Shown: piece after piece, positions 9,002 through 17,405 of the stretch
Position numbering within the stretch: position 1 is the stretch's first letter
Layout: each line of letters starts with the position of its first letter
Assembly (NCBI RefSeq): GCF_013359725.1
Contig: NZ_JABFMW010000001.1
Coordinates: forward strand, 124,001 to 188,000
Reading direction: 5' to 3'
Source: Pseudarthrobacter sp. C4D7
GTDB taxonomy: Bacteria; Actinomycetota; Actinomycetes; Actinomycetales; Micrococcaceae
Length of the DNA: 64,000 bases
The notes under the pieces: model-generated
What the model was told of the DNA's origin: nothing
The model's input: only the letters and a program-made list of their open reading frames with translations
Database searches by the model: none
Position numbers and translations under genes: made by a program

Positions 9002-9637
9002 TTACGGCGCCGCGTACCGGCCCACCCACTCCACGAGCGGCCGCAGCTGCCGCCACCGTTCCGCGATGCGGTCCTTCGCGGCCGGCGTGGACACCCACTC
9101 CGGCTGGCCCACCTCGACACCCGCGGACAGCGATTTATGCTTGAGCAGTTCGGCGCGGGGGTGGTCCTTGTCGAAACCGCGCGGGACGGTTTTCAGCGTC
9201 TCGCCTTCAATGGCAAAACCGGCACCTGCTACGGCATCCACAATCTCCTGCAGGGCAGCGCCGCTGGCGGAAGCGTCGGCGGCCGCGCGGAACCGTGCCA
9301 GCTGGGCGGGAGTATGGGAGTGGTAGCCGCCGCCGATCAACAAGCCATCGGCGTTGATGTGGAGATAGAAGCCCACGCCTTCCTGGCGTGTGGCGAAGGC
9401 CCCCTGGGCAGTCTTGTACGGTGACTTGTCCAGCGAAAAGCGGATGTCCCGGTTGGGGCGGAACAGCTTGGCAGGTCCAAACTCGGGCTCCAGCTCAGAG
9501 AGCAGGAGGGTGAGCGGCTCCTTGACCGACCCGTCATACGTTGCCTTGTGTTCCAGCCACCAGTCGCGGTTGTTGTTGTCCTCCAGCTGCGCGTAGAAGC
9601 GGAAGGCTTCCCGGGGAATGCCTGCGAAAGTGTTCAT
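9002..9637 (-). CDS. DUF2461 family protein
   Basis: This is a DUF2461 (TIGR02453-type) protein of 211 residues of unknown function. Family features are the opening block around residues 8-27 (AFRFYAQLEDNNNRDWW), NRDIRFSLDKSPYKT in the middle, and FYLHINADGLLIGGGYH. It appears cytosolic, with no signal or membrane segment. It lies downstream of the catalase on the same strand but behind a strong hairpin, so it is probably transcribed separately. The recognition is firm; nothing in the context indicates a role. Confidence 0.85.
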   Translation of the reverse strand: MNTFAGIPREAFRFYAQLEDNNNRDWWLEHKATYDGSVKEPLTLLLSELEPEFGPAKLFRPNRDIRFSLDKSPYKTAQGAFATRQEGVGFYLHINADGLLIGGGYHSHTPAQLARFRAAADASASGAALQEIVDAVAGAGFAIEGETLKTVPRGFDKDHPRAELLKHKSLSAGVEVGQPEWVSTPAAKDRIAERWRQLRPLVEWVGRYAAP

Positions 9638-9712
9638 CTACGGAGACTAGGTCCGCCATCGGCAACCGGCCAGATCCCCGGCACCATATGTGCACAACCC
9701 GGGCCGGACAGC

Positions 9713-9750
9713 AGAACACCCCGCCACGGAGGTCCATGGCGGGGTGTTCT
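9713..9750 (-). terminator. Catalase terminator
   Basis: AGAACACCCCGCCA (9713-9726) pairs perfectly with TGGCGGGGTGTTCT (9737-9750), a 14-bp stem with a 10-base loop. It lies 24 bases past the catalase stop. Confidence 0.75.
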
Positions 9751-9774
9751 TCAGTTCAGCCGGCAGGAAGCTGG

Positions 9775-11271
9775 TCAGCCGATCTTGTTGGCAGACTCTG
9801 CATCCGAGGTGGGAGCCGACGGGGCAGCAGCTGCGCCAAGGTTGGCGCGCAGCTTGGCGCCCAGTTCGGCGTCGACGTTGGTCCAGTACTGGATGGCGCG
9901 CTCCTTGATGTCGGGGCTCTGCACACCGCCCACTGCGCCGGTGATGGTCTCCAGGAAGCGGGCCTTGGCCGCATCGTCGTAGACCTCGCGGTACAGCGTG
10001 CCGGCCTGGACGAAGTCGCCGTCCTCGGCGTGGAGGGTGTGCGCGGCGAGGGTCAGCTCGCCGTCGTTCTCCCAGCCGCCGGCCGGGTTCTGCGGCTCAA
10101 CGGCAGCCGGGCCGCCCACGGAGTTCGGCGCGTAGACCGGAACGGAGGGGGCGTTGAACAGGTATCGTCCCTGCCCGTCCTGGCTGTAGTTGTTGACCTG
10201 GTTCTTGGGCTGGTTCACCGGGATCTGGGCGTGGTTGGTGCCCACGCGGTAGCGGTGTGCGTCCGCGTAGGAGAAGATGCGGGCCTGCAGCATCTTGTCC
10301 GGGGAGGCGGCGATGCCGGGCACGAAGTTCGACGGCGCGAAGGTGGCCTGCTCGATCTGCGCGAAGTAGTTCTCCGGGTTCTTGTTCAGCTCCATGGTGC
10401 CCACCTTGATCAGCGGGTAGTCCGAGTGCGGCCACACCTTGGTCAGGTCGAACGGGTTGAAGCGGTACGTCTTGGCATCCTCGTACGGCATGACCTGCAC
10501 GTGCAGGTCCCAGGACGGGAAGTTGCCGGCGGCGATGTTCTCGGACAGGTCGCGGATGTAGAAGTCCGCGTCGGAGCCGGCAAGCTGTTCGGCCTGCTCG
10601 GAGCTCATGGAGTTCACGCCCTGGTTGGACTTGAAGTGGTACTTGACCCAGAAGCGCTCGCCCTCGGCGTTGATCCACTGGTAGGTGTGCGAGCCGTAGC
10701 CCTGCATTTCACGCCAGGAGGCCGGCAGGCCGCGGTCACCCATGAGCCAGGTGACCTGGTGGGCGGACTCGGGGGACAGGGTCCAGAAGTCCCACTGCAT
10801 GTCGGCGTCGCGCAGGTGGGTGCCCGGCAGGCGCTTCTGGGAGTGGATGAAGTCCGGGAACTTGATGCCGTCGCGGATGAAGAAGACGGGGGTGTTGTTG
10901 CCCACGAGGTCGTAGTTGCCCTCGCTGGTGTAGAACTTCACGGCGAAACCGCGGGGATCGCGCCAAGTGTCCGGGGAACCGTTCTCGCCGGCCACGGAGG
11001 AGAAGCGGATCAGCATCTCGGTCTCGGCGCCGGGCTGCAGGAACGCCGCCTTGGTGTACCTGGAAATGTCCTCGGTGGCCTTGAACGTGCCGAATGCACC
11101 GCCGCCCTTGGCGTGCACTACGCGCTCCGGAACCCGCTCACGGTTGAACTGGGCGAGCTTTTCCACCAGGTAGTGGTCAGTCAGGATGATGGCACCATCG
11201 GCACCAACTGACTTCGAGTGTGCGTCGGACGTAACCGGTGCACCTGACTGGGTTGTGGAAACGGCAGTCAT
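9775..11271 (-). CDS. katA: Monofunctional heme catalase
   Basis: This clade-3 small-subunit heme catalase of 498 residues breaks down hydrogen peroxide in the cytoplasm. The catalytic histidine is His53 in [12 protein letters not shown], the distal asparagine is Asn126 in GNNTPVFF, and the proximal heme-ligand tyrosine is Tyr335 in [10 protein letters not shown]. The alanine/proline/serine-rich C-terminus is a short extension. The start lies 7 bases after the stop of the Fur-family regulator on the same strand, so the two form one operon. That is the arrangement known for furA-katG in mycobacteria and for PerR-like control elsewhere. A hairpin terminator follows. Confidence 0.96.
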   Translation of the reverse strand: MTAVSTTQSGAPVTSDAHSKSVGADGAIILTDHYLVEKLAQFNRERVPERVVHAKGGGAFGTFKATEDISRYTKAAFLQPGAETEMLIRFSSVAGENGSPDTWRDPRGFAVKFYTSEGNYDLVGNNTPVFFIRDGIKFPDFIHSQKRLPGTHLRDADMQWDFWTLSPESAHQVTWLMGDRGLPASWREMQGYGSHTYQWINAEGERFWVKYHFKSNQGVNSMSSEQAEQLAGSDADFYIRDLSENIAAGNFPSWDLHVQVMPYEDAKTYRFNPFDLTKVWPHSDYPLIKVGTMELNKNPENYFAQIEQATFAPSNFVPGIAASPDKMLQARIFSYADAHRYRVGTNHAQIPVNQPKNQVNNYSQDGQGRYLFNAPSVPVYAPNSVGGPAAVEPQNPAGGWENDGELTLAAHTLHAEDGDFVQAGTLYREVYDDAAKARFLETITGAVGGVQSPDIKERAIQYWTNVDAELGAKLRANLGAAAAPSAPTSDAESANKIG

Positions 11272-11278
11272 TGTTCTC

Positions 11279-11764
11279 CTATTTCTCTTTTTCTTGCGAG
11301 GGACTGTGGGGAGGAAGCTGTTGGGCCTGCTGGCATTCCTGGCAGATGCCCTGGTACATGACGTCCGCGATCTGGATGGTCATCGGCTTGGCGTCCGGGT
11401 TCCAGTGCGGCGTGAGGCAGGGGGCGTGACCGACGGCGCAGTCCACGTCCTCCACGCGGCCGCAGCTGATGCAGATGGCGTGGTGGTGGTTGTCGCCCAC
11501 GCGTGTCTCATACAGTGCGGGGGAGTGCGGCGGCTCGAACCGGCGCAGCATGTGCAGGTCCGTCAGGTCGCCCAGGACCACGTACACGGACTGGGCCGTC
11601 AGTTCGGGCAGTTCGGTCCGGGCCGCGGCGAGGATGCTTTCGGCAGGGGAATGCGGGTGGCGTTCGACGGCGGCGAGTACAGCGAGCCGCTGCTTGGTCA
11701 CCCTGCGTCCGTGGGCGCGCAGGGCTGCAGCCCACGCGTCCTGGCCGTCAAAGTGCTCCGTCAT
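11279..11764 (-). CDS. Fur-family (FurA/PerR-like) metal-dependent repressor
   Basis: This Fur superfamily repressor has 161 residues. The winged helix covers roughly residues 10-85 ([31 protein letters not shown]). The dimerisation domain has the HHHA metal motif ([11 protein letters not shown]) and two CxxC pairs, Cys98/Cys101 and Cys141/Cys144, that would bind structural zinc. It is co-transcribed with the downstream catalase 7 bases away, suggesting peroxide- or iron-responsive control of katA. An AT-rich palindrome just upstream of its start is the expected operator. Position and partner favour a FurA/PerR role over global Fur, but residues alone do not settle it. Confidence 0.92.
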   Translation of the reverse strand: MTEHFDGQDAWAAALRAHGRRVTKQRLAVLAAVERHPHSPAESILAAARTELPELTAQSVYVVLGDLTDLHMLRRFEPPHSPALYETRVGDNHHHAICISCGRVEDVDCAVGHAPCLTPHWNPDAKPMTIQIADVMYQGICQECQQAQQLPPHSPSQEKEK

Positions 11765-11779
11765 GGCTCCATTGAAACA

Positions 11780-11804
11780 CTTATTATTAATAACTCACAA
11801 TAAG
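11780..11804. promoter_or_regulatory. Probable Fur/PerR box between fur and the MFS exporter
   Basis: This stretch is sharply AT-rich in a GC-rich region. It holds the perfect palindrome TTATTAATAA (11784-11793) inside a larger inverted repeat, CTTATT (11780-11785) and AATAAG (11799-11804). It begins 16 bases upstream of the fur start and about 40 bases upstream of the divergent MFS start. AT-rich palindromes of this kind are known Fur-family operators, so autoregulation and control of both genes are likely. Confidence 0.7.
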
Positions 11805-11844
11805 GCTCGGCTTACCTTTCCTCCCTCCCCGCTAGTGTTGCGGG

Positions 11845-13116
11845 GTGGGGAAAATACTTGCCGATGTCACGCCGCTCAGGGAAAGCCCCGCATTCCGCCG
11901 GCTGTGGCTGGGATCGGCGGTGTCCGCCGTCGGCAGCCAGCTGACCCTGGTGGCGGTGAGCCTGGAGGTGTACCGCCTGACCCAGGACAGCTTCTACGTG
12001 GGCCTGCTGGGGATCTTCGCCCTGGTGCCCCTGGTGGTTGGCGGCCTGATGGGCGGGTCCATCGCTGACGCGCACGACCGCCGCCGCATCGCACTGCTGG
12101 CCTCCACCGTCCTCTGGCTGACCACCGGGCTGATCGCGCTGCAGGCCTGGGTCCAGTTAGGCAACGTGTGGGTCCTGTACCTTCTGGTGGCACTGCAAAG
12201 CGGCGCCCAGGCCATCAACCAGCCGGCCCGCAGCGCCATCATCCCCATGCTGATCCGGAAGGAACTCCTGCCGGCCGCCAACGCACTGAGCATGCTGTCT
12301 CTGGGCCTTGCCATGACCGCCGGTCCACTGCTGGCCGGAGTCCTGGTGGCCTGGGTGGGGTTCGGCTGGACGTACACCCTCGACTTCGCCAGCTTCGCGT
12401 TTGTCCTGTGGGCCGTCTATCTGCTTCCGCCCATGCCGCCGGCCGGCAAACGCAGCAAAGTAGGGATCCGGTCCGTGGTTGAAGGATTCCGCTTCCTGGG
12501 AACGCGGCCCAACCTCAGGATGACCTTCATCATCGACCTCGTGGCCATGATCCTCGCCCAGCCCCGGGCCCTCCTTCCCGCCGTTGCCGCGCTGACAATC
12601 GGCGGCGGCGAGGCCACCGTGGGCATCCTGCTGGCGTGCACCGCCGTCGGGGCTTTCCTGGCCGGCCTGTTCTCCGGGCCGCTGGGCAGCGTGCGCCGCC
12701 AGGGGACCGCCGTTGTGGTGTCTGTCATGGGCTGGGGCGCGTCGATCGGCGCGTTCGGCCTGGTGGTGCTGCTCGCCGGGCCGGCGCCGGACGGGGCGGC
12801 GACCCTGTGGCTGCTGCCCGCCGCCGCCTGCTGCGCGCTGGCCGGGATCGCCGACTCCATCAGCAGCGTCTTCCGCAACACCATCCTGCAGGCCGCGGCC
12901 CCGGACCACCTGCGCGGACGGCTGCAGGGCGTATTCATTGTGGTGGTGGCCGGCGGCCCGCGGATCGGTGACCTGCTGGCCGGCGGCGCGACTAAGCTCT
13001 TGAGTGAGGGCTGGGTCCTGCTGGTTGGCGGTGCGCTGTGTATCGCGGGGGCGTGGCTGGCGGCGAAACTGCAGCCCGGTTTCCGGAAGTACGATGCCCG
13101 GAACCCGGTGCCCTAG
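11845..13116 (+). CDS. MFS exporter, EntS-like
   Basis: This major facilitator superfamily transporter of 423 residues has about twelve membrane segments. The N-terminal [20 protein letters not shown] and the loop [12 protein letters not shown] resemble the EntS (enterobactin exporter) branch. The start is the GTG at 11845. It is transcribed divergently from the Fur-family regulator across an AT-rich Fur-box-like palindrome, which makes iron- or peroxide-responsive expression plausible. There are no siderophore synthesis genes in the window, so siderophore export is an inference from family and promoter context only; it could equally be a drug efflux pump. Confidence 0.85.
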   Translation: MGKILADVTPLRESPAFRRLWLGSAVSAVGSQLTLVAVSLEVYRLTQDSFYVGLLGIFALVPLVVGGLMGGSIADAHDRRRIALLASTVLWLTTGLIALQAWVQLGNVWVLYLLVALQSGAQAINQPARSAIIPMLIRKELLPAANALSMLSLGLAMTAGPLLAGVLVAWVGFGWTYTLDFASFAFVLWAVYLLPPMPPAGKRSKVGIRSVVEGFRFLGTRPNLRMTFIIDLVAMILAQPRALLPAVAALTIGGGEATVGILLACTAVGAFLAGLFSGPLGSVRRQGTAVVVSVMGWGASIGAFGLVVLLAGPAPDGAATLWLLPAAACCALAGIADSISSVFRNTILQAAAPDHLRGRLQGVFIVVVAGGPRIGDLLAGGATKLLSEGWVLLVGGALCIAGAWLAAKLQPGFRKYDARNPVP

Positions 13117-13144
13117 CAAGCCGTTCCTTAAGCAAGGAGGAAAC

Positions 13145-14011
13145 GTGCACAACCATCACAACGGCCTGAAGACCGCGGCACTGTTCGGCGTGCTGTGGGC
13201 GGTGCTGCTGGGCCTGGGCGGACTGATCGGAGTCGGCACCCGCAGTTCGGCACCCATCTGGATCATGGCGCTGATCGGCGTCGGCACCACGTTCTACGGG
13301 TACTGGAACAGCGACAAGATCGCCATCCGCTCCATGCAGGCCTTCCCGGTGACCGAAGCCCAGGCGCCGCAGCTGTACCAGATTGTCCGCGAGCTCTCCA
13401 TGCGCGCCAACCAGCCCATGCCGCGGATCTACGTCTCGCCCACCATGAACCCCAACGCCTTCGCCACGGGCCGCAACCCAAAAAATGCCGCCGTCTGCTG
13501 CACGGAGGGCATCCTGCAGTTGCTGGACCCGCGCGAACTCCGCGGCGTCCTGGGCCACGAGCTGATGCACGTCTACAACCGCGACATCCTTACCTCGTCC
13601 GTGGCGGCCGCCGTCGCAGGCGTGATCACTTCCGTGGGCCAGATGCTGCTGTTCTTCGGCGGCGGCGACCGGCGCAACGCCAACCCGCTGGCCATGATCG
13701 CCATGGCTTTGCTGGCACCCTTTGCGGCATCACTGATCCAGATGGCCATCTCCCGCACCAGGGAGTACGACGCCGACGAGGACGGGTCGCAGCTCACGGG
13801 CGATCCGCTGGCGCTCGCCTCAGCCCTGGCCAAGATCGAGCGCGGCGTCAGCATCGCCCCGCTGCCGCAGGACCAGCGGCTGGTCAACGCCTCCCACCTG
13901 ATGATCGCCAACCCGTTCCGCGGCGGGGCCATGAACAAGCTGTTCGCCACCCACCCGCCCATGCGGGACCGGATCGCCCGGCTGGAGCGGATGGCGGGCC
14001 GGCAACCGTAG
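13145..14011 (+). CDS. htpX: HtpX-type membrane zinc metalloprotease (M48)
   Basis: This M48 family membrane metalloprotease of 288 residues takes part in quality control of membrane proteins. Two N-terminal helices (residues ~10-30 and ~37-53) anchor it. The zinc motif HELMH gives His138, Glu139 and His142, and the third ligand is Glu207 in [12 protein letters not shown]. The hydrophobic stretches at 152-172 and 183-200 are the other membrane segments typical of HtpX. I chose the GTG at 13145 because AAGGAGG lies 4 bases before it; the open frame extends further upstream into the MFS gene but without a ribosome site. The gene follows the MFS exporter by 28 bases. Confidence 0.93.
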   Translation: MHNHHNGLKTAALFGVLWAVLLGLGGLIGVGTRSSAPIWIMALIGVGTTFYGYWNSDKIAIRSMQAFPVTEAQAPQLYQIVRELSMRANQPMPRIYVSPTMNPNAFATGRNPKNAAVCCTEGILQLLDPRELRGVLGHELMHVYNRDILTSSVAAAVAGVITSVGQMLLFFGGGDRRNANPLAMIAMALLAPFAASLIQMAISRTREYDADEDGSQLTGDPLALASALAKIERGVSIAPLPQDQRLVNASHLMIANPFRGGAMNKLFATHPPMRDRIARLERMAGRQP

Positions 14012-14090
14012 CCGGGAACCCGCCGTCGGACGTGGCGCGTGGTGACACGCATCTGCCCTGCCGACGCGCCCAGTCGCCCGTGACGCGCAA

Positions 14091-14130
14091 AAAGGCTGGC
14101 GCACCCCGAATCCGGGGTGCGCCAGCCTCT
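14091..14130. terminator. Bidirectional terminator
   Basis: AGGCTGGCGCACCCCG (14093-14108) and CGGGGTGCGCCAGCCT (14113-14128) form a perfect 16-bp stem with an AATC loop. The stem is flanked by A's on the left and CTTTG on the right. It sits between convergent htpX and the YajQ gene and serves both. Confidence 0.85.
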
Positions 14131-14179
14131 TTGCGTGTCGTCCAACTGGTTGCGCGTCGAAAACGACGGCGGCGGGTGA

Positions 14180-14671
14180 CTAGCTGCGGAAGTTCACAAA
14201 CTGCAGGTCCGCTTCCTCGAAGTCCTTCAGCAAAGCCATGGTGGCCTGCAGGTCATCGCGGGACTTGGAGGACACGCGCAGCTCGTCGCCCTGGATCTGC
14301 GACTTGACCGACTTGGGTGCTTCGTCGCGGATGAGCTTGTTGATCTTCTTGGCCAGGTCCTGGGCGATGCCTTCCTTGATGGAGGCTTCCAGGCGGTACT
14401 CCTTGCCCGAGGCGTAGGGTTCGCCCTCGTCCAGGGACTTCAGCGAGATGCCGCGCTTGATCAGCTTGGACTGGAAAACGTCCAGGACGGCCTTGACGCG
14501 TTCTTCCGAGTTGGCCTTCATGAGGATCTTCTCGCCGCTGAAGTCGATCTCCGCGCCGACGCCCTTGAAGTCATAACGCTGGGCGATTTCCTTCTGGGAC
14601 TGGTTGAGCGCGTTGGCCACTTCCTGCTTGTCCACTTTGCTTACGACGTCGAACGTTGACTCGCCTGCCAT
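14180..14671 (-). CDS. YajQ family nucleotide-binding protein
   Basis: This YajQ/UPF0234 protein of 163 residues belongs to a family in which some members bind cyclic di-GMP and others bind nucleotides or RNA. Family signatures are STFDVVSKVDKQEV at the start, QRYDFKGVGAEIDF, and RVSSKSRDDLQATM near the end. The start is the ATG at 14671 with AGGAGA just upstream; the longer open frame to 14773 has no ribosome site. It ends at the bidirectional terminator shared with htpX. No cyclic di-GMP enzymes are in the window, so the ligand in this organism is open. Confidence 0.92.
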   Translation of the reverse strand: MAGESTFDVVSKVDKQEVANALNQSQKEIAQRYDFKGVGAEIDFSGEKILMKANSEERVKAVLDVFQSKLIKRGISLKSLDEGEPYASGKEYRLEASIKEGIAQDLAKKINKLIRDEAPKSVKSQIQGDELRVSSKSRDDLQATMALLKDFEEADLQFVNFRS

Positions 14672-14857
14672 GACTCTCCTTAGTTGATGGGAGCCCCGTG
14701 CGGGTACAGGGCCTGGATGACTGGCATCCAGCCTAGTACGGATGCCTGCGCCGGTGGGGGCCTGCCGATTCACAGTTCCCTCTCAGCGGAAGCACTGTGG
14801 GAACGAAGCCGGGCTGGCGAGGGTTGGAGCAGATGCACCGCAGTTGAAGGGAACACC

Positions 14858-15112
14858 ATGCACCGCCAAGCCGCCCGATACGTCACCCGGACCACCAATG
14901 CCGCGGCGGGGGCGGTGGCCACGGCGGCATCGTCGGTGGCGGCGGCGGCAGTGGCGGCCTCCATTGTCTTCAGTCCCGTGGCGGATGCCTCTGCGCGGAT
15001 GGAAGGGGTCCGGGCGGACCTGCAGCGGGCGGTGCAGCTGAACCAGATCACGGCGGAGCAGGCGTTGAGCTTTGAAGCCAAGCTTGCGGGGCGGATCTTC
15101 GGCGGGGCGTAG
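14858..15112 (+). CDS. Small hypothetical protein with a hydrophobic N-terminal half
   Basis: This small open frame encodes 84 residues with GAAGGGA 6 bases before the ATG. It has a basic N-terminus (HRQAARYVTR), a long alanine/valine-rich hydrophobic segment at residues ~16-42, then a PVADA stretch that could be a signal-peptidase site. A 40-residue helical tail follows (RADLQRAVQLNQITAEQAL). The layout suggests an exported or membrane-anchored peptide. It diverges from the YajQ gene and precedes tRNA-Tyr. I recognise no family; codon usage is consistent with a real gene. Confidence 0.5.
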   Translation: MHRQAARYVTRTTNAAAGAVATAASSVAAAAVAASIVFSPVADASARMEGVRADLQRAVQLNQITAEQALSFEAKLAGRIFGGA

Positions 15113-15278
15113 TGCCCGGTTTCCCGCCGCCAGTTCGCGGCGGAAGGGGCTGCGAAGGGCCCGATTCGATTCTTCGCCGGAAGTTCTGTAAAGTGTTCTT
15201 GCCCGCGGTTACTGAAGCGGAAAGGACCGGAAACGTTCCTTCCCAACACTGCATCGGCGGGTACTTCCTTTGAAGTTC

Positions 15279-15360
15279 GGCAGATTACCCGAGCGGCCAA
15301 AGGGGGCTGACTGTAAATCAGCTGGCAACGCCTACGGGGGTTCGAATCCCTCATCTGCCA
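15279..15360 (+). tRNA. tRNA-Tyr (GTA)
   Basis: This class II tRNA has acceptor arms GGCAGAT (15279-15285) and ATCTGCC (15353-15359). The anticodon loop CTGTAAA carries GTA, the variable arm is long, and the T-arm is GGGGGTTCGAATCCC. CCA is not fully encoded (ACC follows). A strong terminator lies 8 bases downstream, so it is a single-tRNA transcript. Confidence 0.96.
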
Positions 15361-15367
15361 CCCAAGG

Positions 15368-15404
15368 AAAGCCTCCGGAACCATCAGGTTCCGGAGGCTT
15401 TTTT
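15368..15404 (+). terminator. tRNA-Tyr terminator
   Basis: AAAGCCTCCGGAACC (15368-15382) pairs with GGTTCCGGAGGCTTT after an ATCA loop, and the stem runs into a T-tract (TTTTTT). This is a classic intrinsic terminator directly after tRNA-Tyr. Confidence 0.92.
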
Positions 15405-15544
15405 GTGCCCGGCACTGCTCGTGGGTACTCCGAAACAAGCCTCCATCCGCCGTCGACACCCTCTTGGTGCGGGCGTAATCTGGCAGCATCGGCGCATGTG
15501 CTCCGATGCCCTGCGTCGATATTCCATCGATGAAGGAGGATTCA

Positions 15545-15970
15545 ATGAGTGCCGTACGTGAATTCATGACCACTGATGCGCGATGTGTCGGGGAAAATGA
15601 GTCCCTTCTGGAGGCAGCCCGCTTGATGCGGGACCTCGATTGCGGAGCCCTCCCGATCTGCGGTGACGACGGCAAGTTGAAGGGCATGATCACCGACCGT
15701 GACATTGTGCTCAAGTGCGTTGCCGCCGGACGCGACCCGGGCCAGACCATGGCCGGCGACCTCGCCGCCGGCAAGCCGTTCTGCATTGACGCCGACGCCA
15801 ATGTCGATGCAGCCATCGACATGATGGAGCAGCACCAGATCCGCAGGTTGCCGGTGATCTCGGACCACAAGCTGGTAGGCATCATCAGCCAGGGCGATAT
15901 TGCGCGCAACTACTCGGAACAGCGCGTGGGCGAACTGGTGGAGCATATTTCAGAGCGCCACGGGGTGTAG
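15545..15970 (+). CDS. Stand-alone CBS-domain protein
   Basis: This protein of 141 residues consists of two CBS motifs forming one Bateman module (residues ~8-60 and ~75-130). MTTDARCVGENESLLEAARLM and DRDIV belong to the first; MMEQHQIRRLPVISDHKLVGIIS belongs to the second. Such proteins bind adenosine nucleotides and act as energy sensors for partner proteins; in actinobacteria they often belong to stress or dormancy regulons. The start at 15545 has the perfect AAGGAGGA site 4 bases upstream. It is monocistronic and no partner is adjacent. Confidence 0.9.
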   Translation: MSAVREFMTTDARCVGENESLLEAARLMRDLDCGALPICGDDGKLKGMITDRDIVLKCVAAGRDPGQTMAGDLAAGKPFCIDADANVDAAIDMMEQHQIRRLPVISDHKLVGIISQGDIARNYSEQRVGELVEHISERHGV

Positions 15971-16044
15971 CGCGTCATGGCCTTGTCCGCGGATCCGGGC
16001 CGTGAAGGTCCGGACCCGCGGACAAGCTTACGAATCCCGGCAGT

Positions 16045-17061
16045 TCAGTTCAGTGCAACCAGGAGCATGGTGCTGGTTCCTGGAATGCAGGTCTGCAGGA
16101 TCGCCCGCGGAAAGCCGCCGAAGACCGCGATGACGTCGTTGGTGGTTCCGGGATTCGGGACCGTGCCCCGGCCGGTCACCGTGTACGTTCCGTAACCCGG
16201 GATGCTCACGGTCTCACGCACGCCGATTCCCGAGAACCGTGCCCAGCCACCGCAGAAATCGTGTTCGGTGATAAAGAGCGAGTAGCCGTCGTTGGGGGTG
16301 TAGTGGATCGGTCCGATGCAGGCGTCCACCATGGACTGGCCGCCTGAACCGGCCACGTAGATGGTCCGGACGGCTGGAGCCGCCGGCGCTGGAGCCGCCT
16401 GCACCGCCGCTGCCGGGGCGGGCGCCTGGGCGGCAACCGGTGCAGGGGCAGGGGCAGGGGCTGCAACAGCGGCCGGAGCAGGTGCCGGCTGGGCAACTGC
16501 GATGGGCGGGCCCGTCAACAGGAGCGTTTCGCCCGGGTAGATGATGCTGAAAGCACTCAATCCGTTGGCCGCGAGCATGGCATTCATGTCCACGCCATAG
16601 GCGGCCGCGATCGCCCCGACGGTGTCGCCCGGCACCACCGTATACAGGTTGGGGTCGCCGGCAGGTGCAGGCTCCGCGGCTGGCGCGGGTGCCTCCGGAG
16701 CCGGTTCCGCCGGTGCTTCGGCGGCTGGCGCAGGCACCGGTACAGGCGCCTCCGCGGCCACCGCTTCCGCAACTGAAGCCCCACCGGGGGCGGCTGCGGG
16801 TGGTGCCGGGGCGGCGGTGCTGACCGGCTGCGGTGCGGGGGCGCCGGTCACGTGGGCCGCCGCCGTCGTGCTGCCGTTGAGGGGCGCGGGCGGCGCCGCT
16901 ATGGCGCCTACGCCCACCGCGGCCACCACCGCGGCTGTGGCCATGCCGGCCCATAACTTATTGCTGATGGCTGGCCGTCCGGTGGACAGATCGGTCCTGG
17001 GTTCGTCGGTGGCGAAGCTCCTGCTGGGGCCTTCGGGGGAGGGGAGGGGAGGCTGGTTCAT
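16045..17061 (-). CDS. Exported LysM protein with sortase-like C-terminal domain
   Basis: This protein has 338 residues from the ATG at 17061. A hydrophobic segment at ~36-57 would export or anchor it. A proline/alanine-rich linker follows, then one LysM peptidoglycan-binding domain at ~139-183 (YTVVPGDTVGAIAAAYGVD ... IIYPGETLLL), a second Pro/Ala linker, and a C-terminal domain of ~105 residues. That last domain resembles a sortase barrel: ITEHDF could supply the histidine (His267) and AILQTC the cysteine (Cys325), but no arginine follows the cysteine. It could be a degenerate sortase or another beta-barrel. The start is uncertain because no clear ribosome site precedes 17061, and an in-frame ATG lies at 17199 in the structured leader. 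Confidence 0.75.
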   Translation of the reverse strand: MNQPPLPSPEGPSRSFATDEPRTDLSTGRPAISNKLWAGMATAAVVAAVGVGAIAAPPAPLNGSTTAAAHVTGAPAPQPVSTAAPAPPAAAPGGASVAEAVAAEAPVPVPAPAAEAPAEPAPEAPAPAAEPAPAGDPNLYTVVPGDTVGAIAAAYGVDMNAMLAANGLSAFSIIYPGETLLLTGPPIAVAQPAPAPAAVAAPAPAPAPVAAQAPAPAAAVQAAPAPAAPAVRTIYVAGSGGQSMVDACIGPIHYTPNDGYSLFITEHDFCGGWARFSGIGVRETVSIPGYGTYTVTGRGTVPNPGTTNDVIAVFGGFPRAILQTCIPGTSTMLLVALN

Positions 17062-17405
17062 GGGTTGCCCATCTGGGGTCGGTCCCCGCTGCGGCGTTGC
17101 AGTGCCCGCCGGAACGCTGGACGGAGCGCGATGTTGGTGCGCCGCCGGGCCCGGCTGGTGCCGGAAGCCGGGGGCGGCGCGGGTTGGAGGCGTCCGCATA
17201 CCCAGAAGATGCGGACCTCCGCGTGGTGACAGGTTTTCCCGGAAGCCACCCGGGGACCTGTCGTTGCGTGGTGATCCTAGGAATCCCGAGTCTAGGAATG
17301 GCACCAGGCCGGAACATCAGTAGGGCTTACCCGACTTTTTCGGCGCGCTACTCGCCAGGAACGGAACCGCTACTCGATGCCGCGGAAGCTAAGTACCTGC
17401 TGCTA
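17062..17405 (-). promoter_or_regulatory. Structured leader region of the LysM gene
   Basis: This 344-base region holds no gene. Read on the minus strand it contains two strong consecutive hairpins. In the first, GACAGGT pairs with ACCTGTC and encloses CCCGG/CCGGG (17229-17262). In the second, GGAGG-TCCGCAT pairs with ATGCGGA-CG-CCTCC (17188-17220). The octamer CACCACGC occurs just before each hairpin. ATTCCTAG is repeated nearby (17275-17300) and CGAGTAGCG occurs twice near 17350-17375. The layout suggests a regulated 5' leader, but I do not find the conserved blocks of the c-di-AMP riboswitch that often precedes actinobacterial cell-wall genes. Confidence 0.45.

Noticed and set aside
17062..17405. 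c-di-AMP (ydaO-type) riboswitch before the LysM gene
   Set aside because: The location and the hairpins are suggestive, but the conserved core (a CCGnCAGCUAAC-like block near the 3' end) is not found, so only a generic structured leader is claimed.
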